DNA from: Variovorax sp. 679 | GTDB lineage: Bacteria; Pseudomonadota; Gammaproteobacteria; Burkholderiales; Burkholderiaceae_C | Length of the DNA stretch: 64,000 nucleotides | NCBI RefSeq assembly: GCF_003952185.1 | Contig: NZ_RXFS01000019.1 | Location: 1 to 64,000, forward strand | Reading direction: 5' to 3' | Shown: positions 32,156 to 43,174 of the stretch, piece after piece | Position numbering within the stretch: position 1 is the first letter of the stretch | Layout of the letters: every line of letters begins with the position of its first letter | Program-made: the position numbers and the translations under genes | The notes under the pieces: model-generated | Databases searched by the model: none | The model's input: only the letters and a program-made list of their open reading frames with translations | Told to the model about the DNA's origin: nothing

Positions 32156-32170
32156 TAGACCAGTCGTCTA
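32156..32170. promoter_or_regulatory. TetR-type operator before tetR
   Basis: Second copy of TAGACCAGTCGTCTA. It overlaps the last codon of the upstream LysR gene and lies about 20 bp before the tetR start. Confidence 0.85.
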
Positions 32171-33100
32171 GTTGCCCTGATTGCCCTCGTCCTTGTCGCT
32201 GCATTCCCCGGCTGCCACACGGTCCTTGGCTATCAACTTCACGAAACGCTGGGCTCCCAGGCCGAGTGGGCGCTCACGTGACCAGACCACGTCCACCCAC
32301 AGGTCGAGCCCGTTGCTGAGGTTTTCGAACGGAATTTCGATCAATGCGCCAGCCGCCACGTGCGGCTTCGCGAAGTTGCGCTGCAGCCAGCCCCAGCCCA
32401 GCCCGGCGGTGATCAGGCTCAGCGCGGCGAGCGCGTTGTCGGTGCGCCAGACGTGGCGCGCGAACACGAAACGAGGGTCGCTGGTGGCCAGGTCGCGCCC
32501 GGCCACGACGATCTGGCGGGTGTTCGTCAGATGGTCTTCGCGCAGCCGGCCGCCGTTGGCGGCGAGCACGGGGTGGTCGGGTGCGATCACCGCCACCATC
32601 AGGTCGCTGCCCACCTCCTGGAAGCCTTCGCGCCCGTCGAGGCTAGGGCGTTCGAACACCAGCGCCAGTTGCGCGCGCCCGCTGTGCAGCAGTGCGAGTG
32701 CGTCGGCCTGCGGGGCCGCCAGCACCTCGACCTGCAGCAGCGGGTGCTCCTGCGCCAGCTGGGCCAGCGCGCTGCTCCAGGGCGATGCCAGCAGCTCGGG
32801 CGCGATGGCCAGGGTGAGCCGGTCTTCCAGCCCCTGGGTCAGCGCCAGCGCCTGTACCTGCAGCTGCTTCAACTGGGCGGCCAGCAGCCGCGCCTGCGGC
32901 TCCAGCGAGCGCGCGGCGGGGGTGGGCTGGGGCTCGCGGCCGCTGCGGTCGAACAGCGGCAGGTCGAGCTCGGCCTCGAGGTTGGCGATGGCCATGCTCA
33001 CGGCCGACGGCACCCGGCGCAGCGCCCGCGCGGCGGCAGAGAAGGAACCGTGGTCGATCACGGCCAGGAAGACTTCGACGTTGTCGCTGGAAAAAGCCAT
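32168..33100 (-). CDS. LysR-family regulator, divergent to PACE efflux gene
   Basis: The 310-residue regulator has an N-terminal winged helix (about 1-60, HGSFSAAARALRRVPSAVSMAIANLEAELDLPLF in register) and a C-terminal substrate-binding fold. It is divergent from the PACE transporter gene, 102 bp away. This copies the AceR/AceI arrangement, in which a LysR-type activator controls the exporter. Its stop codon lies inside the tetR operator. Confidence 0.92.
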   Translation of the reverse strand: MAFSSDNVEVFLAVIDHGSFSAAARALRRVPSAVSMAIANLEAELDLPLFDRSGREPQPTPAARSLEPQARLLAAQLKQLQVQALALTQGLEDRLTLAIAPELLASPWSSALAQLAQEHPLLQVEVLAAPQADALALLHSGRAQLALVFERPSLDGREGFQEVGSDLMVAVIAPDHPVLAANGGRLREDHLTNTRQIVVAGRDLATSDPRFVFARHVWRTDNALAALSLITAGLGWGWLQRNFAKPHVAAGALIEIPFENLSNGLDLWVDVVWSRERPLGLGAQRFVKLIAKDRVAAGECSDKDEGNQGN

Positions 33101-33129
33101 GGCGCCCGACCTATCAATAAAACTGAAAC

Positions 33130-33139
33130 AAGTTAACTT
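33130..33139. promoter_or_regulatory. AT-rich palindrome in the lysR/PACE divergent gap
   Basis: AAGTTAACTT is a perfect palindrome in the middle of an AT-rich 100-bp gap. The surroundings contain T-N11-A spaced symmetry typical of LysR boxes. It is the likely site for control of the PACE gene. Confidence 0.4.
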
Positions 33140-33202
33140 TTTATATCAGCGAACAACACATAAAGTCCAGTCATCGCAATCAATCAACACAGAGAGAAAG
33201 CC

Positions 33203-33643
33203 ATGCAAGGGATTCAGCGTCGCATCGTCTACATCACCCTCTACGAGGGCATCGCCATCGTGGCGGCCAGCGCCGGGCTGGCCCTGATGACGGATGCCGG
33301 CCTGGGCCATTCGGGCGTGATGGCGGTGGCCGCGTCGGTCATCGCGGTGATCTGGAACCTGATCTTCAACTCGCTCTTCGAGCGCTGGGAGTCACGCCAG
33401 GCCGTGCGCGGACGCAGCCTGCGCCGCCGCATCGCGCACGCCATCGGCTTCGAGGGCGGCCTGATCGCCTTCTTGGTGCCGATGTTCGCCTGGGGCCTGG
33501 GCGTGTCGCTCTGGGAAGCGCTCGTGATGGACCTGGGGCTGGTGCTGTTCTTCCTGGTCTACACCTTCGTCTTCAACTGGGGCTTCGACCGGGTGTTCGG
33601 CCTGCCGGCCTCGGCGGCCGCCAAGGTGCCTGTCGCGGCCTGA
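33203..33643 (+). CDS. PACE-family proton-coupled efflux transporter
   Basis: The 146-residue inner-membrane protein has four helices made of two 'bacterial transmembrane pair' repeats: RRIVYITLYEGIAIV...WNLIFNSLFERWE and RRIAHAIGFEGGLIAF...YTFVFNWGFDRVF. The paired W-N-x-x-F and F-E-G motifs are those of AceI-like exporters of chlorhexidine and short diamines. It is divergent from a LysR regulator and ends at a strong terminator. Confidence 0.95.
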   Translation: MQGIQRRIVYITLYEGIAIVAASAGLALMTDAGLGHSGVMAVAASVIAVIWNLIFNSLFERWESRQAVRGRSLRRRIAHAIGFEGGLIAFLVPMFAWGLGVSLWEALVMDLGLVLFFLVYTFVFNWGFDRVFGLPASAAAKVPVAA

Positions 33644-33661
33644 AGCCGGGTCGAACCTCCG

Positions 33662-33703
33662 CGCCCTCCCTGCCGGTCACGGTGGGGAGGGCGTTTTCTT
33701 TTT
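33662..33703 (+). terminator. intrinsic terminator of the PACE gene
   Basis: CGCCCTCCC pairs perfectly with GGGAGGGCG around a 14-nt loop and is followed by TTTTCTTTTT. The hairpin overlaps the 3' end of the convergent lipase-foldase gene, whose stop codon lies in the loop. Confidence 0.92.
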
Positions 33704-34618
33704 CTCGCCTGCAGCCCGCATTTCGAGCGCGGCCTGCAGGCGCAGCGCCTCCTGTGGCGTGAACAGCTCGGCCTGAAGCTGCGCCCGCGTGGCCTCGTCG
33801 GCCGCGGCATAGCGCGAGAGGCGGCTCTGCCAGTCCTGCTCCTGCTGGTCGAGGGTGGCGAGCCGCTGTGCCGCCTCGTGGCCGTATTGCTGGGAACGCT
33901 CCGCAAACCGCTCCTGGGGGCTCGCACCGCGCGCCTCCAGCGCGGCGGTCTGTTCGCCGACGGCCAGTTGCGCCGTGGTGGCCACGCGGTCGGCGCGCTG
34001 CTCGGGCGTGAGCCAGGTTTCCTCGGTCTTCGCCAGCGCCTCGCGCTTCTGCTCGGGCGTGAGGTTCCTGTTGCGCTCGATCTCCAGCTTCTCGACGCTG
34101 AAGCGGTCGAACTTCTCGTCGGCGCCGAACAGGCCCGCGACCTCCTCGGGAGCGAAGTAGCGCGACCGGATGCTTGCACGCGCATCGAGGATCCTGCGCA
34201 GCCCGGCGGGGTCGCCGATGCTGGCCGCAGGCAGCGCATCGAGCGCGTAGCGGTAGTCGATGTAGCGCTCCAGCAGGCCCAGCGCGCGCACCCGCCATTC
34301 GGGCGGCAGGTACTTGTCGATCTTCGCGCGCATCTCGGCCATCAGGCTTTCCTTGTCGCCCTTGTCCTTGGCCTGGCTGTCGTTGAGCATCTGCTCGAAG
34401 ATGCGCAGGAGGTTCGGCGTCAGCAGCGGATCGGGGGCGTGGGCGTTGTCGCCCGCCGTGGCGGTGGAGACGGCCGGCAGGGGGGACGAGGTGGGCGGCC
34501 GGGCCACGGAAGCGGTCGTGGGAGCCGGCACCTCCTCGCCGCTGGCCAGCCACCACGCCGCTCCCGCAGCCAACACCACCGCGGCCGCTGCGAGCGGCCA
34601 CAGAAGCTTGCGGGGCAT
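33677..34618 (-). CDS. lifO: lipase-specific foldase (lipase chaperone)
   Basis: The 313-residue steric chaperone is anchored in the inner membrane by an N-terminal helix (about 5-25) with its folding domain in the periplasm; it helps the secreted lipase reach its active shape. After an Ala/Pro-rich linker it shows the Lif motif region ERYIDYRYALDAL (family pattern RxxFDY) and a long helical part rich in Glu, Gln and Arg. The ATG at 34618 has AGGA upstream and is preferred to one eight codons earlier. It follows the lipase gene on the same strand, with repeat copy D between them. Confidence 0.92.
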   Translation of the reverse strand: MPRKLLWPLAAAAVVLAAGAAWWLASGEEVPAPTTASVARPPTSSPLPAVSTATAGDNAHAPDPLLTPNLLRIFEQMLNDSQAKDKGDKESLMAEMRAKIDKYLPPEWRVRALGLLERYIDYRYALDALPAASIGDPAGLRRILDARASIRSRYFAPEEVAGLFGADEKFDRFSVEKLEIERNRNLTPEQKREALAKTEETWLTPEQRADRVATTAQLAVGEQTAALEARGASPQERFAERSQQYGHEAAQRLATLDQQEQDWQSRLSRYAAADEATRAQLQAELFTPQEALRLQAALEMRAAGEKKKTPSPP

Positions 34619-34713
34619 GGTTTCCTCAGTTTTTCGCAGCAACGCGCTTCACCCGGATCGCATGAAACCGGCGCATCCGCGCCGATCGAATGATCGCGGA
34701 GCAGGCCATGCCG

Positions 34714-34770
34714 GGTGCGCCCCCTCGAGGGGGTTGGCGAAGCGACACGAAGTGCGCGAAGACTGGGGGT
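34714..34770 (+). repeat. intergenic repeat, copy D (right half only)
   Basis: This partial copy holds the C5/G5 hairpin (CCCCCTCGAGGGGG), then GGCGAAGCGACACGAAGTGC and the terminal CTGGGGGTG of the family. The left hairpin is missing. It lies between the lipase gene and its foldase gene. Confidence 0.75.
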
Positions 34771-34778
34771 GTTTCATT

Positions 34779-35765
34779 TCACAGGCCGAGCTGCTTTAGC
34801 TTCGCCGCCTGGTTGACGTACAGCGTCACCGGGCTCACCGAGAACAGGTCGCGCAGCCCGAGCAACTGGTTCACCTCGTCCAGGTGGTTCTGCCGGTAGC
34901 TGCCGAGGTAGGTGCCCAGGTGCGAGCTGCAGGCCGAAGCGAGGCCGTCGTTGGGTTCGCCGTGCACCACGCTCGTCAGCGACAGCGCGTAGTCGGAGGC
35001 GTCGAACACGTTGGTCAGCGGCTGGGTGCCCGACCAGGAGAAATACCGCACGCCGTTGACCAGCTCGGTGCCGTTGCCGCAGGCCGTGGTGGGCACGCCG
35101 TCGGGGAACTTGGCGTTGAACTTCGCCGAGCCGGCGGTGTTGAGCGAATCCAGCGCGCCCAGCCCGTTCTGCGGCGTGTTGTTGCCCGAGAGAATGCCGA
35201 TGAGGCTGGAGAACGCGTTGACCACGCTCACCACCACGGCCCGGCTGATGCTGCCGTCCGGCAGCGTGTTGCCGAGCACGTCGGCCACCTTGCTGCCCTT
35301 GTGCGGGCTGCCCACCGTGGTGACCGAAGCCACCAGCTGCGGCGCCACGCCCGAGACGTAGCGCGCCGTCGGGCCGCCGTGCGAATGGCCGATCAGGTTG
35401 ACCTTGCTCGCGCCAGTGAGCGCCAGCACGTCCTTGACCTGCTTGAGCAGCTGTTCGCCGCGCACCTCGCTGCTGTTGGTGGCGGCCACCTCGGCGACGA
35501 AGACCTGGGCGCCCTGGGCGCGCAGCTCGCCCGGAATGCCGTACCAGTAGTCGATGCCCGCGATGGTGTCGAAGCCCAGCATGCCGTGCACCAGCACGAT
35601 CGGATAGGCGGTCTGGGCCGTCTTGCTGCTGGCCGCCTGCACCGTCTGCGTCATGGGTGCGAGCGCCAGCGCGCCGCACACCAGGAGCGCGCCGGCGGAC
35701 CGCCGTGCTGCACCGCCTGTTCTTTTCCTGCCCGTCGAAGCCGGAATCGTCTTCAGTCGAATCAT
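34779..35765 (-). CDS. lipA: secreted triacylglycerol lipase, foldase-dependent
   Basis: The 328-residue exported alpha/beta hydrolase matches the subfamily I.1/I.2 lipases of Pseudomonas and Burkholderia. A signal peptide (about 1-44) precedes PIVLVHGMLGF (oxyanion hole). The catalytic triad is Ser128 (GHSHGG), Asp273 (EPNDG) and His294 (NHLDEVN); the latter two regions also contain the calcium-site residues. Cys229 and Cys279 can form the disulfide typical of family I.2. A GGGAG box fixes the ATG at 35765. The foldase gene follows, and export by the type II system is expected. Confidence 0.93.
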   Translation of the reverse strand: MIRLKTIPASTGRKRTGGAARRSAGALLVCGALALAPMTQTVQAASSKTAQTAYPIVLVHGMLGFDTIAGIDYWYGIPGELRAQGAQVFVAEVAATNSSEVRGEQLLKQVKDVLALTGASKVNLIGHSHGGPTARYVSGVAPQLVASVTTVGSPHKGSKVADVLGNTLPDGSISRAVVVSVVNAFSSLIGILSGNNTPQNGLGALDSLNTAGSAKFNAKFPDGVPTTACGNGTELVNGVRYFSWSGTQPLTNVFDASDYALSLTSVVHGEPNDGLASACSSHLGTYLGSYRQNHLDEVNQLLGLRDLFSVSPVTLYVNQAAKLKQLGL

Positions 35766-35853
35766 CGGAACTCCCTGTGATCGGTTGGGGGGATGCACGC
35801 AAAAAAAGAACGAGCGTGCACTTTTCATTCTGCGAAATCAGGGATTCGCTATC

Positions 35854-35889
35854 GATTCGGACTTACCCTTTCATGATTCAGACTTACTC
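35854..35889. promoter_or_regulatory. 15-bp direct repeat in the lipA/metH gap
   Basis: GATTCGGACTTACCC (35854-35868) recurs as GATTCAGACTTACTC (35875-35889), 21 bp apart, which is two helical turns. It sits between the divergent lipase and methionine synthase genes. This arrangement suits an activator binding as tandem dimers. Confidence 0.5.
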
Positions 35890-35905
35890 CTTGCACGCAA
35901 TGTGC

Positions 35906-35932
35906 TTGGGGGACGGCGATAGACTCCCCCAA
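35906..35932 (+). promoter_or_regulatory. hairpin upstream of metH C-terminal gene
   Basis: TTGGGGGA pairs with TCCCCCAA around an 11-nt loop, 39 bp before the start codon. No T-run follows. I see none of the conserved cores of cobalamin, SAM or SAH riboswitches here. Confidence 0.4.
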
Positions 35933-35971
35933 CCCGCGCACGGATAACCGCTTTTGCCCCCGAGTCCAACC

Positions 35972-38710
<2,739 letters not shown>

Positions 38711-38762
38711 ACCTGCCGGCCGGTGCGGCCGCCCGGCGCCGGGAGTTGTTATTCAGAAGCTG

Positions 38763-40571
38763 ATGTTTGCCGCCGCGCACTACGCGGCACTGGCGGTCTT
38801 CGTGTTGGGCTGCTGGGGCTATGGGCGCGCGCTGCTGGGCCGCCTGGCTCCGCCGCCGCGCCGCGACGCGGGGCTCGAAGCCGCCATGGCCGTGGCGCTG
38901 GGCGTGGGCTTTTTCATCTGCGCATTCCAGGCGATGGCCATCTTCGGGGCCTTCAAGGCCGGAGCGACCGTAGCCGTCGTCGCGGTGGGTGTGGTGGCCG
39001 CGGCGCTGCAGCTCCCGTCGTGGCTGCGCGAGCGGCGCACCCTGCTCGTGAACGCGCCCGCCGCGCCGTGGAGCTACCTGGAGCGCGTCGCGGCGATCGC
39101 ATTGGCACTGGTCGCGCTACCGGCGCTGGTGGCGCCGCTCGCACCGCCCATCGCCTTCGACGAGCTGATGTACCACCTGCCCTATGCGCGCCAGGTGGCG
39201 CAGCAGGGCTCGCTGGGCATTCACGACTGGCTGCGCTACCCCTGGTTCCCGTACAACTACAACCTGCTGTACGCCGCCGCGCTGCAGCTGGGCGACGACG
39301 TGCTGCCGCACTTCCTCAACGGGCTCGCCGGCGCGCTGTCGGTGGTGATGATCTATCGGCTGGGCATGCTGCACGCCAACAGGCTCACCGCCTGCATCGG
39401 CGCGGCCATCTGGCTGGGGCTCGGCGACTATTCCAACGCGCTGATCGACATGGGCGTGGCGCTGTTCGTGCTGTCGGCCTGCGTGGCGCTGTGGTGGTGG
39501 CGCGAATCGGAGCCCGGCAAGCCCGTGCGCGGTGGCATCCGCTGGCTCGGCGTGGCTGCGTTCTGCCTCGGCGTGGCCGCGGGGTCGAAGTACCAGGCGC
39601 TGATCTTCCTGCCGCTGGTGTCGCTGTTCGTCTTTCGCCACGAGCGCGGCTTCAAGGCCTGGGCGCTGGTGTTCGTCTGCTTCCTGATTCCCTGCGTGTA
39701 CTGGTACGCGCGCAACGCCATCATGACGGGCGACCCGTTCAACCCGATCGGCGCGCGGGTGTTCGGCTTCACCGAGTGGACGCCGGCCGACTACGTGCAG
39801 CAGGTGGCGGACGTGCGTGTGCACGCCGAGCTGCCCAACGCGCTGATCTGGTCGGTGTTCTTCGCGCCGTTCAGCGTCTTCTGGAAGCGCTCCGCGGCCG
39901 TGCGCGCCGCCGGCTGGTTCTGCCTGTACTCGGTGGTGGTCTGGGTCGTGACCTCGCGCTATCCGCGCTACCTGACGGCCTCGTTCCCGCTGCTGGCGGC
40001 CATCGCGGCCATCGGCTGGCAGGTGCTGTTCGGCTGGGCGGCATCGGGCGTGAAGCGGCTGTTCGGAGCCAGGACGCCGCAGCCGCAGGATGCCGGCGTC
40101 ACGGCTGCGCGCTCCGGCGCCCGCGTGGGCGACTGGGTGATCGTGCTGCTGCTGGCCGTGCTGGCCGCCGTCTCCGTGCGCCAGACCGCTGGCAAGGTCG
40201 CGATGGTCTCGGTCACGCCCGAGGCCCGCGAAGCCGTACTGCGCAAGCACGTGCCGGGCTACGCCGTCATGGACTACCTGCGCCGCAATGCAAAAGGCCG
40301 CGTCTACCAGGTCGCGCTGAACGAGGCGATCTACTACGGCCCCAACCCGATCTGGGGCGACACCCTCGGGCCTTGGCGGTACACCGACTTCGGACGCCTC
40401 TCGGGCGGCGATCTTGCGCGCAAGCTCTCGGGCATGGGCTTCGTCGCGGTCGTGCTGCCCGATGCCGTGGTGCCGGTGTTCAGCGCGCGCATCGATTTCG
40501 ACAAGTACTTCGCCGTCGAGTACGAGAAGGACGGCAGCCGGGTCTACCGTATCCTTCCCGTCGCACCATGA
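38763..40571 (+). CDS. polytopic membrane glycosyltransferase (GT39/ArnT-like)
   Basis: The 602-residue integral membrane protein has about ten or more helices, then a soluble C-terminal part (about 470-602). APPIAFDELMYHLPYARQVAQQG in the first large outer loop has the acidic pair typical of GT-C transferases that use polyprenyl-phosphate sugars. GGGAG precedes the ATG. The stop overlaps the start of the GT2 gene (ATGA). With the GT2 and GtrA genes it suggests a module in which a lipid-linked sugar is made, flipped and transferred to a surface acceptor. Acceptor unknown. Confidence 0.8.
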   Translation: MFAAAHYAALAVFVLGCWGYGRALLGRLAPPPRRDAGLEAAMAVALGVGFFICAFQAMAIFGAFKAGATVAVVAVGVVAAALQLPSWLRERRTLLVNAPAAPWSYLERVAAIALALVALPALVAPLAPPIAFDELMYHLPYARQVAQQGSLGIHDWLRYPWFPYNYNLLYAAALQLGDDVLPHFLNGLAGALSVVMIYRLGMLHANRLTACIGAAIWLGLGDYSNALIDMGVALFVLSACVALWWWRESEPGKPVRGGIRWLGVAAFCLGVAAGSKYQALIFLPLVSLFVFRHERGFKAWALVFVCFLIPCVYWYARNAIMTGDPFNPIGARVFGFTEWTPADYVQQVADVRVHAELPNALIWSVFFAPFSVFWKRSAAVRAAGWFCLYSVVVWVVTSRYPRYLTASFPLLAAIAAIGWQVLFGWAASGVKRLFGARTPQPQDAGVTAARSGARVGDWVIVLLLAVLAAVSVRQTAGKVAMVSVTPEAREAVLRKHVPGYAVMDYLRRNAKGRVYQVALNEAIYYGPNPIWGDTLGPWRYTDFGRLSGGDLARKLSGMGFVAVVLPDAVVPVFSARIDFDKYFAVEYEKDGSRVYRILPVAP

Positions 40572-41554
40572 CCGACGACGCAGACCTCTCCAGCAACCGG
40601 AGCCGCAGCAGCGGCGGCCTGCGCATCGCCGTGGTCATCCCCTGCTACAACGAGGCGCTCGCCATCGCGCAGGTGGTGCAGGGTTTTCGCGCCGCGCTGC
40701 CCGAGGCCGAGATCCACGTCTTCGACAACAACTCCAGCGACGGCACTGCCGCCGTCGCGCGCGCGGCCGGCGCCACCGTCACGCATGTGGCCCTGCGCGG
40801 CAAGGGCAACGTGGTGCGGCGCATGTTCGCCGACGTCGATGCCGACGTGTACCTGATGACCGACGGCGATGCCACCTACGACGCCGGCGCCGCGCGCCGC
40901 CTCGTCGACCGGCTGGTGAGCGACAACCTCGACATGGTGGTCGGCAGCCGCGTGGACGACGGCCAGGACGCGCACACCTACCGCGCCGGCCACCGTTTCG
41001 GCAACCGCATGCTCACGGGCGCCGTGGCGCAGCTGTTCGGCGGCGGGCTCACCGACATGCTCTCGGGCTACCGCGTGTTCTCGCGGCGCTATGCCAAGTC
41101 GTTCCCGGCGTTGTCGCGGGGCTTCGAGACGGAGACCGAGCTCACCGTGCACGCGCTGGAGCTGCGCATGCCCTATGCCGAGGAAGCCACTGCGTACAGC
41201 ACGCGTCCGGAGGGCTCGGTGAGCAAGCTCTCGACCTACCGCGACGGCTGGCGCATCCTCAAGACCATCTGCAAGCTGTTCGTGAGCGAACGGCCGCTGC
41301 AGTTCTTCTCGATCATCGGCGGGCTGCTGGCGCTGATGTCGGTCGCGCTGGTCGTACCGCTCTTCATGACCTACATGCAGACCGGCCTGGTGCCCCGGCT
41401 CCCCACGGCGGTGCTGGCCACTGGTGCGATGCTGGCGGCCATGCTGTCTTTCGTGTGCGGCGTCATCATGCAGGCCATCACCCTGGGGCGACGGGAAGCC
41501 AAGCGGCTGAGCTACCTCGCGATCCCGAGCGTGCGCGAGCAGGCTTCGCGATGA
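40568..41554 (+). CDS. family 2 glycosyltransferase, dolichyl/polyprenyl-phosphate sugar synthase-like
   Basis: The 328-residue protein has a cytosolic GT-A domain (about 18-235) and two C-terminal membrane helices (about 245-310). VVIPCYNEALAI, FDNNSSDGT, MTDGDATYD (the DxD region) and the conserved LSGYRVFSRR are GT2 landmarks shared with GtrB/DPM1-like enzymes. It would load a sugar onto a polyprenyl phosphate. Its start overlaps the preceding stop, and its stop overlaps the gtrA-like gene (ATGA). Confidence 0.9.
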   Translation: MTDDADLSSNRSRSSGGLRIAVVIPCYNEALAIAQVVQGFRAALPEAEIHVFDNNSSDGTAAVARAAGATVTHVALRGKGNVVRRMFADVDADVYLMTDGDATYDAGAARRLVDRLVSDNLDMVVGSRVDDGQDAHTYRAGHRFGNRMLTGAVAQLFGGGLTDMLSGYRVFSRRYAKSFPALSRGFETETELTVHALELRMPYAEEATAYSTRPEGSVSKLSTYRDGWRILKTICKLFVSERPLQFFSIIGGLLALMSVALVVPLFMTYMQTGLVPRLPTAVLATGAMLAAMLSFVCGVIMQAITLGRREAKRLSYLAIPSVREQASR

Positions 41555-41952
41555 AGATCGGGCGCGAGCTTCTTTCCTTCGCCGTCGGCGGCGTGATCGG
41601 GCTCGTGGTCGACGTTGTCGTGCTGTACCTGCTGGCACCGTTGCTGGGCTGGTACGTTGCGCGGGTGGTGTCGTTCCTGGCGGCGGCGACCACCACCTGG
41701 GCCTTCAACCGCCGCTACACCTTTGCGGCCAGCGCCGCAGCCGGTCGCTCCGTCTGGCGCGAATACCTGAGCTACCTGGCGACCATGGCGGCCGGCTCGG
41801 TGCTGAATTACGGCGCCTACGTGCTGACGCTGCACTGGGTCGAAGGCCGCTGGGCCGCGGCCCTGGGCGTGGCGCTCGGCAGCCTCGCCGGCATGAGCGC
41901 CAACTTCCTCTCGGCGCGCTACCTGGTCTTCCGCTCGCACCGCAACGGCTGA
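41551..41952 (+). CDS. GtrA-family membrane protein
   Basis: The 133-residue protein has four predicted helices and the family features FAVGGVIGLVVDVVVLYLL and FNRRYTF. GtrA-like proteins are thought to flip polyprenyl-linked glucose across the inner membrane. It is translationally coupled to the GT2 gene and ends the three-gene operon. It converges on the enamidase-like gene with a 22-bp gap. Confidence 0.9.
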   Translation: MKIGRELLSFAVGGVIGLVVDVVVLYLLAPLLGWYVARVVSFLAAATTTWAFNRRYTFAASAAAGRSVWREYLSYLATMAAGSVLNYGAYVLTLHWVEGRWAAALGVALGSLAGMSANFLSARYLVFRSHRNG

Positions 41953-41974
41953 GGCCGGCGGCGCGGCGTGCCGG

Positions 41975-43174
41975 TCAGTGCGCGCCCGAGACTACGACCG
42001 GGATCTCGGTCGCAGGCGGCGTGTTGCGGCTGCGGCCGCAGCGCACGATGCCGTCGATCATCACCATGCCCACGCCCGGGATGTCGCCGAGCTGCACGCT
42101 CTCGAGCAGCCCCGGTGCGGGCGAATGCTGGGCACGGTCCATGAAGACGAAGTCGGCGGCGCGCCCCACCTCGACCAGGCCGCAGTTGAGCTTGCGGATC
42201 TTCGCGGTGTTGCCCGTTGCGAAGCAGAACACCAGCTCGGCCGGGATGTTCGCGATGGACGACAGCATCGCCACCATGCGCAGGATGCCCAGCGGCTGCA
42301 CGCCCGAGCCCGCGGGGCCGTCGGTGCCGAGGATCACGCGGTGCGGGCACTTGAGCTCCAGCGCCGCCTTCGCCGCCGCGATGGCGACCTTCTCGTTGCC
42401 GTTGTGCACGATCTCGATGGCGCGCGAGCTCCTCTCGCACAGCTCGCACACATGCGCCTCGGGCAGCGAGGTGTGGCCGCCGTTGATGTGGCCGATGACG
42501 TCGGCGTCGGCCTCGAGCACCACGTCCTTGTCGATCAGGCCCGAGCCCGGGATCGACGGACCGCCCGTGTGGATCGTGCTCTGGATGCCGTACTTGCGCG
42601 CCCAGGCCACCATCTCCTTGGCCTCGTAGCCGGCCTTCACCGAACCCAGGCCCACTTCGCCGAGCAGGCCCACGCCGGCCTCGGCAAGCTCCTTGAAGTC
42701 GCTCTCGACCATGCCCTTCTCGATGACCGGCGCGCCCGCCAGCACCTTCACGCCGCCGGGGCGGAAGTTGTCGAAGGCGCGCTGCGCGGTGATGGCCAGC
42801 GCCTTCAGGCCCACGATGTCCTTCGGTCGGCCGGGCAGGTGCACCTCGCCGGCGGAAATCATGGTGGTCACGCCGCCGTGCATGGTGGAGTCGATCCAGC
42901 CGAGCTGGCCTTGGCGCGGCGTCCAGTCGCCGAACACAGGGTGCACGTGGCTGTCGATCAGGCCGGGCGCCACGCAGGTCTTCTTCGCGTCGATGACGGT
43001 GACCGCGCCTTCGAGGTCGCAGTCCTTTTCCTTGCCGACCGCGACGATCAGGCCGTCGTTCACCACGATGGTGTCGGCATCGAGGATGGGCTTGTCGATG
43101 TCGCCCGACAGCAGCAGGCCTATGTTCCGGATGACGACCTTGCCCGACTTGCCGCCGGCTGCGATTTCTGCCAT
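41975..43174 (-). CDS. ena: enamidase-like amidohydrolase (candidate 1,4,5,6-tetrahydro-6-oxonicotinate hydrolase)
   Basis: The 399-residue amidohydrolase-superfamily protein has the metal motif APGLIDSHVHP (near residue 75), STIHTGG, VIGHINGGH and the catalytic-aspartate region LGTDGPAGSG (near 288). Overall it resembles the enamidase of Eubacterium barkeri nicotinate fermentation, which opens tetrahydro-6-oxonicotinate to 2-formylglutarate and ammonia. A 6-hydroxynicotinate reductase-like gene in the divergent operon supports this. The first 55 bp overlap the 3' end of the tetR gene in another frame; GAGG lies 11 nt before the ATG. Cytosolic. The exact substrate is inferred from context. 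Confidence 0.78.
   Translation of the reverse strand: MAEIAAGGKSGKVVIRNIGLLLSGDIDKPILDADTIVVNDGLIVAVGKEKDCDLEGAVTVIDAKKTCVAPGLIDSHVHPVFGDWTPRQGQLGWIDSTMHGGVTTMISAGEVHLPGRPKDIVGLKALAITAQRAFDNFRPGGVKVLAGAPVIEKGMVESDFKELAEAGVGLLGEVGLGSVKAGYEAKEMVAWARKYGIQSTIHTGGPSIPGSGLIDKDVVLEADADVIGHINGGHTSLPEAHVCELCERSSRAIEIVHNGNEKVAIAAAKAALELKCPHRVILGTDGPAGSGVQPLGILRMVAMLSSIANIPAELVFCFATGNTAKIRKLNCGLVEVGRAADFVFMDRAQHSPAPGLLESVQLGDIPGVGMVMIDGIVRCGRSRNTPPATEIPVVVSGAH

Noticed and set aside
35829-35971. Possible cobalamin, SAM or SAH riboswitch before the metH C-terminal gene
   Set aside because: Only one simple hairpin is present; none of the conserved core motifs of those riboswitches was found.
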